Shown here: positions 10,710 to 20,263 of the stretch, piece after piece
How positions within the stretch are numbered: position 1 is the first letter of the stretch
How the letters are laid out: every line of letters begins with the position of its first letter
Source: Chloroflexota bacterium
GTDB taxonomy: Bacteria > Chloroflexota > Dehalococcoidia > Lucifugimonadales > Lucifugimonadaceae
Assembly: GCA_013204545.1 (NCBI GenBank)
Contig: JABMNN010000061.1
Location: 1 to 64,000 of the forward strand
DNA length: 64,000 nt
Reading direction: 5' to 3'
The notes under the pieces: model-generated
The model's input: only the letters and a program-made list of their open reading frames with translations
What the model was told of the DNA's origin: nothing
Databases searched by the model: none
Program-made: the position numbers and the translations under genes

Positions 10710-11051
10710 TTAGTTGAGGGCTACTTCGTCTTTTTCGCCAGTCCTGACACGGATAACCGTTGAGACTTCCTTGATCCAGATCTTACCGTCACCTAGGGTG
10801 CCGGTTCGAGCTGCCTCGATGATCGCATCGACAGTCGGATCAACGAATGCCTCGCTGACTACGATTTCGAGTTTGATTTTCGGCACATAATCGACTCGGT
10901 ACTCAACACCACGATAGGTGTCGACAGAACCACCCTGCGAACCGAAACCTCGTGCTTCGGAGATTGTCATTCCAGTTACGCCAACCAGAGATAGTGCTTC
11001 TCGCACTGGTCCCAATCGTACGGGCTGTATAACTGCTGTAATTTCTTTCAT
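10710..11051 (-). CDS. glnB/glnK: P-II family nitrogen regulatory protein
   Basis: MKEITAVIQPVRLGPVREALSLVGVTGMTISEARGFGSQGG...YRGVEYRVDYVPKIKLEIVVSE; GlnB/K-type, in amt neighbourhood. Confidence 0.93.
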   Translation of the reverse strand: MKEITAVIQPVRLGPVREALSLVGVTGMTISEARGFGSQGGSVDTYRGVEYRVDYVPKIKLEIVVSEAFVDPTVDAIIEAARTGTLGDGKIWIKEVSTVIRVRTGEKDEVALN

Positions 11052-11121
11052 CGGACTCCCGTCCTTTCATATTTGCCCAACGTAACTGACCTTAACTCAG
11101 ACCAGCTACCCGGGCCATAAA

Positions 11122-11433
11122 CTAAGTTACGACCGACGACTCGATTGCCATTGCAATGAGTCGATACCCACGTTTTCGTGCAACGGCAATTCCAGGGTGT
11201 CCTGCGTGCTGTAATTTCGCACGTACCCGACATATATATGTGTCGACTACTCGGACAAGTGGCTTTCTCTCTATCCACACTCTACGCAGCAGCTCTGCTC
11301 TGCCAACTACTCGTTGTGATTCCTTCATGAGAACTGTCAGTAGATCGTATTCACGCGGGGTGAGTTCCAGAACCTTGCCGTTGAATGCTACTTCGAACAG
11401 GTCTTCATTTAATGAGAGTGAAGATTCCGCTTT
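11122..11433 (-). pseudogene. OmpR/PhoB-type winged-helix DNA-binding domain lacking a receiver domain
   Basis: Stop-to-stop ORF ...SLNEDLFEVAFNGKVLELTPREYDLLTVLMKESQRVVGRAELLRRVW...RVVDTYICRVRAKLQHAGHPGIAVARKRGYRLIAM; no ATG before MKESQ and no receiver domain upstream. Confidence 0.65.
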
Positions 11434-11569
11434 TCACCATTGATTACGTCTGAACACTTTTTCTTGAATCGTATCGGTCATTCATAAGTACTAGCAAAAT
11501 CACTAAGCTCACTGCCCACTCCGGCATAACTTCAGTGGGCTAAACCGGAGGGACAATGGCGAAATATGC

Positions 11570-12907
11570 TTAGCTTTCGATTGTTTCGTCGATGGCTGCT
11601 CCTGATGGAACCGCTGCACCACTCAGCACTGGCGTCGAGTAGCTGACTAGAGGTATCGCTGGAGCGAAGTCAGGGTAACCTGCAGCCTGATGTTCACTGA
11701 TGTCGAGGCCACGTATTTGGTCTTCATCCGAAGCCCTCATTCCGATTGTCATGTCGATCACCTTGAAGACGATGAATGACGTTGAGAAGACGAACAGGAA
11801 TGCTGCTGCGACACCGGTGAGTTGCACGAGCAGCTGGCCAACGCCACCACCGAAGAAGAGACCATCAACTCCGCCGTAAGTAGCTGAAGCGAACAATCCA
11901 ACTGCGATGGTGCCCCAAGCACCTGCAAAACCATGAACTGCGATAGCACCCACTGGGTCATCGACCTTGAGCTTACGGTCGAGCAGAACTATCGCTCCAA
12001 CGACAACCATTCCACCTATCAAACCAGTGAGCGCTGCCATAGCTGGGCTCATGTTTGCTGTTCCGGCTGTAATAGCAACCAGACCACCAATGACACCGTT
12101 CAGAGTCATCGAAGCATCGAAGCGTTTCCATAGGAGGTAGCTCAACGTCAGTGCAGCAACACCACCTGCTGCTGCTGCAAGGTTTGTTGTAACCGCAATG
12201 ATTGCGATCAAACCAGTGTTACCAGAAACAGTGGAACCGGCGTTGAATCCGAACCAACCAAACCAGAGGATGAACACACCTAAAGCGGCGAGTGTGATCG
12301 AGTGACCAGGGATGGCAACAGGTGATTTTCCAGCTGTGTACTTTCCTAAGCGTGGACCAACAACTATCGCACCTGCCAGAGCTGCCCAGCCACCAACACT
12401 GTGAACAACTGTAGAACCAGCAAAGTCCATGAAACCGTTGTCACCAAGTTCACTCAACCAGCCTCCGCCCCATACCCATGAACCGAAGATCGGGTAAATA
12501 AAGGCAGTAACCGCAACTGTGTAGATGAGGTAAGCGGCAAATTTCGTTCGTTCAGATACCGCTCCAGAAATAATCGTTGCAGCGGTTGCAGCGAATACCG
12601 TCTGGAAAATAAAGAATGCAAAATCAAACATTCCCGAATCTGTCGCCGGATCAATATCCGACAGGAAGAAATTGCTCGTTCCGATCCAACCGCTTTTGTT
12701 GGCTCCGAACATAAAACCAAATCCGACCATCCAGAAAACGAGTGATCCGATGGAAACATCCATCACGTTTTTCATAATGATGTTCGCTGCATTTTTAGCC
12801 CTGGTAGCACCGGCCTCGAGCATGGCAAATCCCGCCTGCATGAGGAAAACAAGCGCTGTAGCAAACAGCACCCATACGATGTCCAGGTAGATGGGGTTGT
12901 ATTCCAT
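11570..12907 (-). CDS. amt: ammonium transporter
   Basis: MEYNPIYLDIVWVLFATALVFLMQAGFAMLEAGATRAKNAANIIMKN...; Amt/MEP family. Confidence 0.96.
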   Translation of the reverse strand: MEYNPIYLDIVWVLFATALVFLMQAGFAMLEAGATRAKNAANIIMKNVMDVSIGSLVFWMVGFGFMFGANKSGWIGTSNFFLSDIDPATDSGMFDFAFFIFQTVFAATAATIISGAVSERTKFAAYLIYTVAVTAFIYPIFGSWVWGGGWLSELGDNGFMDFAGSTVVHSVGGWAALAGAIVVGPRLGKYTAGKSPVAIPGHSITLAALGVFILWFGWFGFNAGSTVSGNTGLIAIIAVTTNLAAAAGGVAALTLSYLLWKRFDASMTLNGVIGGLVAITAGTANMSPAMAALTGLIGGMVVVGAIVLLDRKLKVDDPVGAIAVHGFAGAWGTIAVGLFASATYGGVDGLFFGGGVGQLLVQLTGVAAAFLFVFSTSFIVFKVIDMTIGMRASDEDQIRGLDISEHQAAGYPDFAPAIPLVSYSTPVLSGAAVPSGAAIDETIES

Positions 12908-13282
12908 CGCCTGTAGTTCCTTTCAGACCAACATTGGTCAGATCTCAAATATCCGGTGATTTGCTGCCCTTATGTTTGGGTCAACAGCCACCGTAGCCAC
13001 GAATTAGGTCTCTAGATCAACCGATTAAGTAGACCTCGCCGTTTAGCTGCAATTGACGATAGGAATGGTTTGTTTCACAACAGTTGCAGAGTTGTTGCAC
13101 TAATGCGTCATTGATGTAACAACGATGTTTCTCGCACGTGTCAGCGTTAATTGGAACGATTTACAAAGCGTCATCCTGAAGTTCTCGAGTGAGGCAGGTG
13201 AGGCAGTAACACTGAGCGAGGAAACGTTGTACGATTTGCCAAGTTTCCAATCCCACATCCATACACGGGCGAAATTTCATCA

Positions 13283-14170
13283 ATGGCAAAGCGCATCAAC
13301 CGAGCAATCGAACTTCTTGAACAAGGCCAACCGATTTACTACGACGGTGGACATACCGGCCACGTTCTAACTTATGAACAAGGGCTTAAAGATGCACATA
13401 CGTGGGCCGATTACATAAACGTAGGTATGGAACACGGTGCCTTCGACATGACCGGACTCGACAACTATATGAACGGGTTGATCGACGGTGGGCCTACAAA
13501 TAGCGGACATCGCACGCCGACTGTGATCGTCGAAACTCCGGTTGAGGGATCATCGGAAGAGATCATCCGCTTCAACGCGTGGCAGTTCCGTATGATCCTC
13601 GCCCGCGGTGTTCACGGAATTCTTCTATGCCAAGCTGAAACGCCAGACGCCGTTCGAGCGTTTGTCGAATCCTGTCGCTACCCGATTAATATGAAGGGTG
13701 TCGGATACGGACTGGAACGAGGAACTCGTGGCGTGGGCTCACAGCCAACTTCAGCTCCGGTATGGGGTGTCGATGCTGATACATATGTCGACAAAGCCGA
13801 GCCGTGGCCACTGAACCCGGAGGGCGAACTACTTCTGGGTGTGAAGATCGAAACTGTGCGTGCATTGACGAACTGTGAACAATCTCTTTCGGTTCCGGGA
13901 CTTGGATTCGCCGAGTGGGGACCTGGTGATCTTTCGATGTCGTTCGGAATCAAGCGCGATCCAAGTAAACCGCTCGATCCACGTATGGTCGAAGCCCGCG
14001 AGCGAGTGAAAAACGCCTGTAAGGCGAACGGCCTTGCTTTCCTCGACGGCTGCACGCCCGAGAACGTGGCAGACAAGATCGATGAGGGGGTCATGGTGAT
14101 CGCTGGCCACCGCACCGACACCGCAGAAGTCGGTCGGGCGCACTCGAAGCGAACGATGCCAGTCGGGTAA
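13283..14170 (+). CDS. HpcH/HpaI aldolase/citrate lyase family protein
   Basis: YYDGGHTGHVLTYEQGLKDAHTWADYINVGMEHGAFDMTGL..., RGVHGILLCQAETPDAVRAFVESCRYP, GPGDLSMSFGI. Confidence 0.85.
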   Translation: MAKRINRAIELLEQGQPIYYDGGHTGHVLTYEQGLKDAHTWADYINVGMEHGAFDMTGLDNYMNGLIDGGPTNSGHRTPTVIVETPVEGSSEEIIRFNAWQFRMILARGVHGILLCQAETPDAVRAFVESCRYPINMKGVGYGLERGTRGVGSQPTSAPVWGVDADTYVDKAEPWPLNPEGELLLGVKIETVRALTNCEQSLSVPGLGFAEWGPGDLSMSFGIKRDPSKPLDPRMVEARERVKNACKANGLAFLDGCTPENVADKIDEGVMVIAGHRTDTAEVGRAHSKRTMPVG

Positions 14171-14182
14171 GTAGGCTCTAAA

Positions 14183-14779
14183 TTAGTCCGAGTTACTTCG
14201 CAACGTGGGTGCTGACGTAGTCGTTGGCAGAACCGAGGTGGGTTCGTAGAGTTGTTCAAAGCCATCTAGGTACATTTCGCCGTCCACTTCTATGTAGTTG
14301 ATGCCGTGTTTCTGAATCATGTTCGAGTCATTGAACTGACTCGCATACTTATCTACATCCCATCGGTGGAACCACGCCTCGGAGCAAGTCAAATCCCCAT
14401 CACACTCCAGCGGATAGTGATCATGAACTATCTCACATAGACCTCGGCATAATCAGCAATATCTAGAATGACCCCTTCCGTCGAGGCTCGTAAGTGTATC
14501 GGGATGTATCGACTGTGGTTTGTATGGCACGGGTACTGGCGTCGGTGCCGGCCCAGGGCTGAACTTCATGCCATCCCACATTGAGTAAAAATTTCCGTCT
14601 TCATTTACAGTGCAAGGTAGGTCGGTATCTATTTCAGCCACAGAGTCACAAGGCAAGAAGCCGTTTGGGTTCGCGTTTACTAGCGAATCGTCATTTATCT
14701 AAAACGTGATAATTCCGATACTAATCACAAAAACTATCAATGCCACGACTATGAGATTCCTGCTGTCGGATACGCGCAT
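14183..14779 (-). pseudogene. decayed gene for a secreted/membrane-anchored hypothetical protein
   Basis: One reading frame: MRVSDSRNLIVVALIVFVISIGIITF-TAG-INDDSLVNANPNGFLPCDSVAEIDTDLPCTVNEDGNFYSMWDGMKFSPGPAPTPVPVPYKPQSIHPDTLTSLDGRGHSRYC-TGA-LCRGLCEIVHDHYPLECDGDLTCSEAWFHRWDVDKYASQFND... Confidence 0.65.
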
Positions 14780-14842
14780 TTCGACACCCTACCATCAATA
14801 TCTTGAAAGGCTCGGCGCACCTGCGCCAAGCTGATTCTGCGC

Positions 14843-16204
14843 CTACCCTCCGTACACGCGGCGCACTAGTCCGGAGTGAGACGTCGCAGCAGCAGCACCC
14901 GGGACTACAAGTTTTTTCTCGTACGCGAACACAACGATCTGCGTTCGATCGCGCATGTAGAGCTTCGACAGCACCCGCTTCACGTGCGTCTTCACAGTTC
15001 CTTCGCTGATGAACAACTCTTCAGCGATATCGGCGTTGGTATCACCGTGAGCCATCAACATAAATACTTCCTGCTCGCGGGCAGTCAGTTCAGCGATCGG
15101 AGTTAGATCAGGCGACAAGTCGACTAGATCCGTTACCACAAAAAATTCCGAAGGATTTGGAACGGGTTTCAGATAAGGCTCTTTAGGGGGTGCCGTCTCG
15201 TGACTTAACGAAATACGAGCCGCCGTTGCGGGCGACTCGATTTCGGGTTCAGATTTCAAACCATCTTCATCTGGATCATCTGCACCGATTTCTGAATCAG
15301 AAACATCGGTAGATTCAGCCAATTCAGACTCAGAAACTGCGATTGCGGTTGTGTCATCACTCAAAAGCTCGGCTGCAGTCGAAGGCTTAGGAGGCTCATC
15401 GCCAGTTGGATCCGTAGCTGGCCTGCTGGAGACCCGAGTGGATCGTGAGCCAAGCATCAACTTCGCCCACCAGCCATGCAGTGACGAGAACGCCAGAATG
15501 AGGTGGGATGCCAGTACAAAACCTAGAATTCCAATAGGGACTGCTAACAGCGAGCCAGGGAATTCACTCGGATCGATCTCCCAAACTCCGATCAACTTAA
15601 CTTTGATCACAAAGTCCCAGAACCCTCCACCGTCAGTAAACAGAACACCAACAGGAGAGAACACCGCAGATCCAGCGAAAGCATACACAACAACGAGAGT
15701 GATAAATGCCGCTATTCCAATAGGGAACTGCACGAACAGGTAGATCAGCCCAGTCCAAGTTGTCGGATCGACAAGTCGAACTTTCACCTGCGACCTGAAC
15801 CCGGTCACTCCTTCGAGTTTGAATGGAGGTCTACGAATAGACGATCCATTCACATATCCTGCTGTAAACGCTTCGAGATCACCGAGCCAACGAGAAACGA
15901 ACAGTGTTGCAAGCAGGACAATTGGTCCTACCAGAGTCCAAATCATCGATCCACCCACGGCCAATGTGGTCACGAAAAACACGAAGTATGCAATGCCCAA
16001 CGGGAACATCAGCATCATGTGCGCCCCACGAAGGTAGGTGCGTAGCTCGATTACCGGTTTGAAAATTTTGCCTAACGGTCCCCGGTCAGTCGGATAGGCA
16101 GCAGCGAACGGGTTGTAGTTGTAAGTCATGCCATTAGTCTCGGTCGGCGTCAGACTACATGCGTCTCCCCGCGGAGGTATTTTTGTGCCAGCTACACTTT
16201 GCAT
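14843..16204 (-). CDS. membrane-bound LuxR-type regulator with N-terminal multi-TM putative sensor domain (PF13796-like)
   Basis: C-terminal LTAREQEVFMLMAHGDTNADIAEELFISEGTVKTHVKRVLSKLYMRDRTQIVVFAYE; N-terminal TM segments RTYLRGAHMMLMFPLGIAYFVFFVTTLAVG...; probable start at internal MTYNYNP. Confidence 0.8.
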   Translation of the reverse strand: MQSVAGTKIPPRGDACSLTPTETNGMTYNYNPFAAAYPTDRGPLGKIFKPVIELRTYLRGAHMMLMFPLGIAYFVFFVTTLAVGGSMIWTLVGPIVLLATLFVSRWLGDLEAFTAGYVNGSSIRRPPFKLEGVTGFRSQVKVRLVDPTTWTGLIYLFVQFPIGIAAFITLVVVYAFAGSAVFSPVGVLFTDGGGFWDFVIKVKLIGVWEIDPSEFPGSLLAVPIGILGFVLASHLILAFSSLHGWWAKLMLGSRSTRVSSRPATDPTGDEPPKPSTAAELLSDDTTAIAVSESELAESTDVSDSEIGADDPDEDGLKSEPEIESPATAARISLSHETAPPKEPYLKPVPNPSEFFVVTDLVDLSPDLTPIAELTAREQEVFMLMAHGDTNADIAEELFISEGTVKTHVKRVLSKLYMRDRTQIVVFAYEKKLVVPGAAAATSHSGLVRRVYGG

Positions 16205-16247
16205 TAACGCAAATATATTGGTTCGTTGATTTCAATATATGATCGAC

Positions 16248-17645
16248 CTACAACACGTTGTCGATCGCCGCTAACGACGCCCCGATAGACAATTCGGCAG
16301 AGCCCGGTGCAAACACCGTGACGCTTACTTCATACCCGCCCTCTTCGTACGCCATGTCGGTTGCAAGGTAGTTGATGTGGCCGTTGCTAAATCCCGAGAA
16401 AATCGTATTTGCAGAGCCCGAGCGCTTTTTGACTTCATCAGCCAGTTCGACAAAAGGTTCGACTGGAATCGAGACCAAGACAGTCTCGCCCATCCGCATC
16501 GACTGAGCGGTTATTTCGATGTATCCGTTTCGAGAATTTGTGTCAGAAAGTCGAGCGACACTCAATTGAATGTTTGCTCGCATCACTTTCGAGACAGCGC
16601 GCCGCACTTCTTCTTCCGAAGTATCTGAAGCTCTCGTTTTCTCAAGTTCATTTTCAGCCGCATTGAATGCGTTCTGGGCGTCTTCGAGGCTAATAACATC
16701 CCGACTAGGAAGGCCAACGGGCACATTGCTAATGGCTACAGTGTCATCAGATTCGTTTGTTGGTACGTCCGTATAAATTCCAAGATCTGCACCCGACAAC
16801 AGAATCTGATCAAGTCGCTCTTCTCGTTCGAGGGGATCAATGTTCAGCCTGACGCGAGAAGCCTCCGCACCAAGTTTTGCACCAGCTTTTCGATACACAC
16901 GAAGATCACCGGTGAATCCGTCGACCGGACCTTGATTACCGCTAGCTCCCTGCAAGAACAAGCACAACCCACCGACTGTGTGCTCCACGACCGATCTCAT
17001 CGGCCCCGGAAAATCGGGAGTTACCCACTGGTTTTCGTGCCCCATAATCGTGGGGTGCATGGCGTAGTTAACAATGGTTGCGATCGGGTTGCCATCAGCA
17101 TCATCGAAGCTAACAACGTCGACAGAATGGTCGACGAATCCGTCCCAATTTCGACCCGTGAACAATTCTCCGTTATCGCGAGATGGACGCCGGTTGATGT
17201 TTACGTCGCAGTTGCCACGTCCAAATCCGGTACGTGCCGGTTGAATGGAATTTTTGGCTTCTGCAACAGCTTTTGCACATGCACCGGGAATCGTGTTCCA
17301 CCATTCGTTCGCAAGATCGATGCCCTCTTTGATCCACTGACCGAAGGTAATCGGGCCCGAATGGGTGTGTGTGTACGCAAGCCTGATATTTCCGAAAGGG
17401 ATTCCTGATTCTTTCGAAATCAGCTCCCGAATATCCTTGTCCTGCTGGTTCGTGAAAATCCCGATGTCTACATCGACAATAGCAAGCTCGACATCATCTT
17501 TAGTCACTACCAGTGCCGTCACTAGCAAAGGCATATCGTTTCCGAGCGAAACCTGATGAGTCTGGGCACCCCACCCGGCGTGGGCTACTCCCACCTTAGG
17601 GCTTATATCGACTCTGGCAACTCCTGCATTAAGCAACTGAAACAC
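16248..17645 (-). CDS. neutral/alkaline non-lysosomal ceramidase-like protein
   Basis: AGVARVDISPKVGVAHAGWGAQTHQ...LAYTHTHSGP...MHPTIMGHENQWVTPDFPG. Confidence 0.75.
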   Translation of the reverse strand: MFQLLNAGVARVDISPKVGVAHAGWGAQTHQVSLGNDMPLLVTALVVTKDDVELAIVDVDIGIFTNQQDKDIRELISKESGIPFGNIRLAYTHTHSGPITFGQWIKEGIDLANEWWNTIPGACAKAVAEAKNSIQPARTGFGRGNCDVNINRRPSRDNGELFTGRNWDGFVDHSVDVVSFDDADGNPIATIVNYAMHPTIMGHENQWVTPDFPGPMRSVVEHTVGGLCLFLQGASGNQGPVDGFTGDLRVYRKAGAKLGAEASRVRLNIDPLEREERLDQILLSGADLGIYTDVPTNESDDTVAISNVPVGLPSRDVISLEDAQNAFNAAENELEKTRASDTSEEEVRRAVSKVMRANIQLSVARLSDTNSRNGYIEITAQSMRMGETVLVSIPVEPFVELADEVKKRSGSANTIFSGFSNGHINYLATDMAYEEGGYEVSVTVFAPGSAELSIGASLAAIDNVL

Positions 17646-17729
17646 TCCGAAAACTAGTAATTTCGAGCACCAAAACTTGGGTGAGTGTACATCTAGCAGA
17701 TGCGCCTCGCTCGGCGCAAAATTGCGATC

Positions 17730-17924
17730 TTATGCCCGAACTTTACTTTCGAAATTGATATCGACGTGTGTGTCATCGCAGTAAGGCTTGGTCTTCGAGG
17801 CCCCGCATCTGCACAGTCTCAGTTTGCCGTGATGCCCATAAGCATTACCGTCAGCATCGACTAGATCGAACTTGCCGATAATCTCTAGAGAGTCTTCATC
17901 TTGAATACGAATTTCTACAGTCAT
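17730..17924 (-). CDS. CDGSH iron-sulfur domain protein
   Basis: LRLCRCGASKTKPYCDDTHVDINF matches the CxC...C..H CDGSH motif. Confidence 0.9.
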   Translation of the reverse strand: MTVEIRIQDEDSLEIIGKFDLVDADGNAYGHHGKLRLCRCGASKTKPYCDDTHVDINFESKVRA

Positions 17925-18139
17925 TGCGCCACCCTCGATGAGTCAACGAAATCACAGTTGCCGTGAGCGCCAGTGCAAAACGGCTTGTTGTCAGATTCGC
18001 CACAACGACACAACCATGTCTCGTCGGTTAGTTCCAGCTTATTACCTTCGCCGTCAATCAGTACAAAATCGCCTTTGACGTGGTATGGACCGTCGTCGCC
18101 GGGGATGATCGTGGCTTCTGCCACTGAATCCTCCAACAA
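17921..18139 (-). CDS. CDGSH iron-sulfur domain protein (tandem copy)
   Basis: TWLCRCGESDNKPFCTGAHGNCDF; stop/start overlap with the downstream CDGSH gene. Confidence 0.9.
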   Translation of the reverse strand: MLEDSVAEATIIPGDDGPYHVKGDFVLIDGEGNKLELTDETWLCRCGESDNKPFCTGAHGNCDFVDSSRVAQ

Positions 18140-18246
18140 AATAGAAAGCTACGCGCCCCTCTAACTCAAAAGAACGCACCCAATCGCGAATCGGATGCTT
18201 GAAATTCTGATTTGGCGCTAATGGCTAATAGTTTAGTTGAACTGAT

Positions 18247-19332
18247 CTATCGAAGACTGCACTCAATGCCAGCTTCGGCACAGTACGACTCGAACCATTC
18301 GACGACTTCCCTGTGATAGGGAATGCCCTCTTTAAGACGCTTTTTCTCGTCTTCGTCTTCCATCAGCCCTGCATAAAGAACTCGCTCGAAGCCCTTAGCG
18401 GGCGGAACGTCGACGATGTACTGCAGTAGATCGTCCATATCATCTTTGAATTTTTCGGTGTCGGTAAACGCCTCAATGTCGTACGCCTGGAAGAAGTGAC
18501 CTCCCGGTGTTCCGTGTACTGGCCCCGGACCATAGCCAGAAAGCTCGTTACAGATAATCTCGTTCATTAGCGCCAGACCAAAGCCCTTATGCGATCCGTT
18601 CTCGCGAGTGCCACCGATGTGCAACAGGTAGTAGTCGCCGGTATCAGGCGGGGCGATTTCTTCGAGAATCGGTTCACCATCGAGATCGGTGACCCACCCG
18701 GGTTCGATGTTCGCACCGATACGACGGGCAAGACCAATCTTGTTGTTGGCGACTTGAGTCGTCGCAACGTCGAATAGGAACGGTGGCATGTTTCGCGCAG
18801 GCGCTGCCCACGCAATAGGATTCGTACCCATTACCGGCTTCGAACCGAATGGTGGAACCGTCTGATGCGACCCTCCAGCTGTCATGCAATGTCCAATCAT
18901 TCCTTGCTCGGCAGCCATCATGGCATAGTAACCACAACCTGCCAGATGACCTGAGTTTTTGACGGCGACAGCTGCCATGCCAAACTCTTTCGCCTTATCG
19001 ATGGCTTGCTGCATAGCCCAAGGCCCGACGTGAATTCCTAGCGCACCATCGGCATCGACCGTCATGGTCGTTTTCGACTCGCGAATAATTTTGAACTCGG
19101 GAGTTGGATTGAGCGACTTCGCACCGTACTCGGCTACATAGCGACGCAGGCCGTTCGATACACCGTGTGATTCAACGCCTCGAAGGTCGTTCTTTATTAG
19201 AACGTCGGCTGAACTTGCCGCGTCCTTAACGGAAACCCCACTATGCCGCAGGATTCCTTCTGTAGCCGCCCTAATACGTTCAACAGGAACGTACACACGA
19301 TCTTTTTCTGGAACTTTGAAGCGTTCGAGCAT
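18247..19332 (-). CDS. malate/L-lactate dehydrogenase family (LDH2-like) oxidoreductase
   Basis: VKDAASSADVLIKNDLRGVESHGVSNGLRRYV..., VKNSGHLAGCGYYAMMAAEQGMIG, GTNPIAWAAP; start trimmed to MLERFKVPEKD. Confidence 0.9.
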   Translation of the reverse strand: MLERFKVPEKDRVYVPVERIRAATEGILRHSGVSVKDAASSADVLIKNDLRGVESHGVSNGLRRYVAEYGAKSLNPTPEFKIIRESKTTMTVDADGALGIHVGPWAMQQAIDKAKEFGMAAVAVKNSGHLAGCGYYAMMAAEQGMIGHCMTAGGSHQTVPPFGSKPVMGTNPIAWAAPARNMPPFLFDVATTQVANNKIGLARRIGANIEPGWVTDLDGEPILEEIAPPDTGDYYLLHIGGTRENGSHKGFGLALMNEIICNELSGYGPGPVHGTPGGHFFQAYDIEAFTDTEKFKDDMDDLLQYIVDVPPAKGFERVLYAGLMEDEDEKKRLKEGIPYHREVVEWFESYCAEAGIECSLR

Positions 19333-19531
19333 CAGGTTTAATCCTTCTTGTCGACAGATACGTTTTGTGACATTGCCACTCGGGAACATTCTCGAGAATC
19401 GGCGACGGCAACACTTTACAGGTCTGAAGCCGGACAAGGCGAACCACAGATAATCATGATCTGAATCGTTCAGTTTCTGGCTCAAAACAATAATTCCACA
19501 CTGTAATCGGTAGTAAATATTAATATATTCA

Positions 19532-19960
19532 ATGTTTAACTTGATTTTACTTACTATTCATGGCAGTCTAATAAAAGAACAAGACGAGGAGCACCGCGTG
19601 GCAAATGACTGGCAGGAACTAACTCGACTCACTCAGGGAGAAGAAATTCTCGTTGAGCGGGTGAAGCTCGTTCGAACCGATATATCGATCGAAGGAGAGT
19701 TCGAACTCCCACCGCTTGCGCAGATAACTTCGGAAGATCAGATCTTCGTAATGGCGTTCATAAAGGCCAACGGGTCGATCAAGGAGATGGAAAAAGTTTT
19801 TGGCATCAGCTACCCGACAGTGAAGAACCGTCTAAAGCGAATCGCTGACCAACTACCGCTCACCGAATCTGGCCCATTGCAGTCGAACAATTCAGAAATT
19901 CTCGACCAACTCGCATCAGGTGAACTATCCGCTGAAGAGGCGATCAGGAGAATGTCGTGA
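19532..19960 (+). CDS. DUF2089-like regulatory protein
   Basis: FELPPLAQITSEDQIFVMAFIKANGSIKEMEKVFGISYPTVKNRLKRIADQL; true start may be GTG near 19598. Confidence 0.75.
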   Translation: MFNLILLTIHGSLIKEQDEEHRVANDWQELTRLTQGEEILVERVKLVRTDISIEGEFELPPLAQITSEDQIFVMAFIKANGSIKEMEKVFGISYPTVKNRLKRIADQLPLTESGPLQSNNSEILDQLASGELSAEEAIRRMS

Positions 19961-20220
19961 TTCCGCCGATGGTCATGTGGTTCAAGGTCCAGTGGTTTGG
20001 AATCTGGGTCCCACTATTTCTGTTGTGGCCGATCATTCTCGTTTTTCTCGCGATCATGCTGCCATTGATTTTCATCGGAATGGTTATTGCAGGACGGGTA
20101 TCTCGTTTCTGGGTAGTTATTCGAATAGTTCTCGCTGCCTATTCAACGATTTGTGCCGCAAGAGGCCTGCGCATCGACATACATAAAGAGCAAACGGTAT
20201 TCGAAATCTATATTCCATGA
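19957..20220 (+). CDS. small membrane protein
   Basis: Hydrophobic 87 aa ORF; stop/start overlap with the preceding CDS. Confidence 0.6.
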   Translation: MIPPMVMWFKVQWFGIWVPLFLLWPIILVFLAIMLPLIFIGMVIAGRVSRFWVVIRIVLAAYSTICAARGLRIDIHKEQTVFEIYIP

Positions 20221-20263
20221 AACTTTCATCCCTCTTACCGACCACTAAGAAAGTGGAGAACAA

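Noticed and set aside
13125-13370. 81-aa ORF upstream of the HpcH/HpaI gene
   Set aside because: Overlaps the start of a well-supported aldolase gene in another frame and has no recognisable features.
14453-14455. TGA in the decayed minus-strand gene as Sec
   Set aside because: The same frame also carries a TAG, there is no redox motif context, and the flanking sequence suggests compensating indels; decay is more likely.
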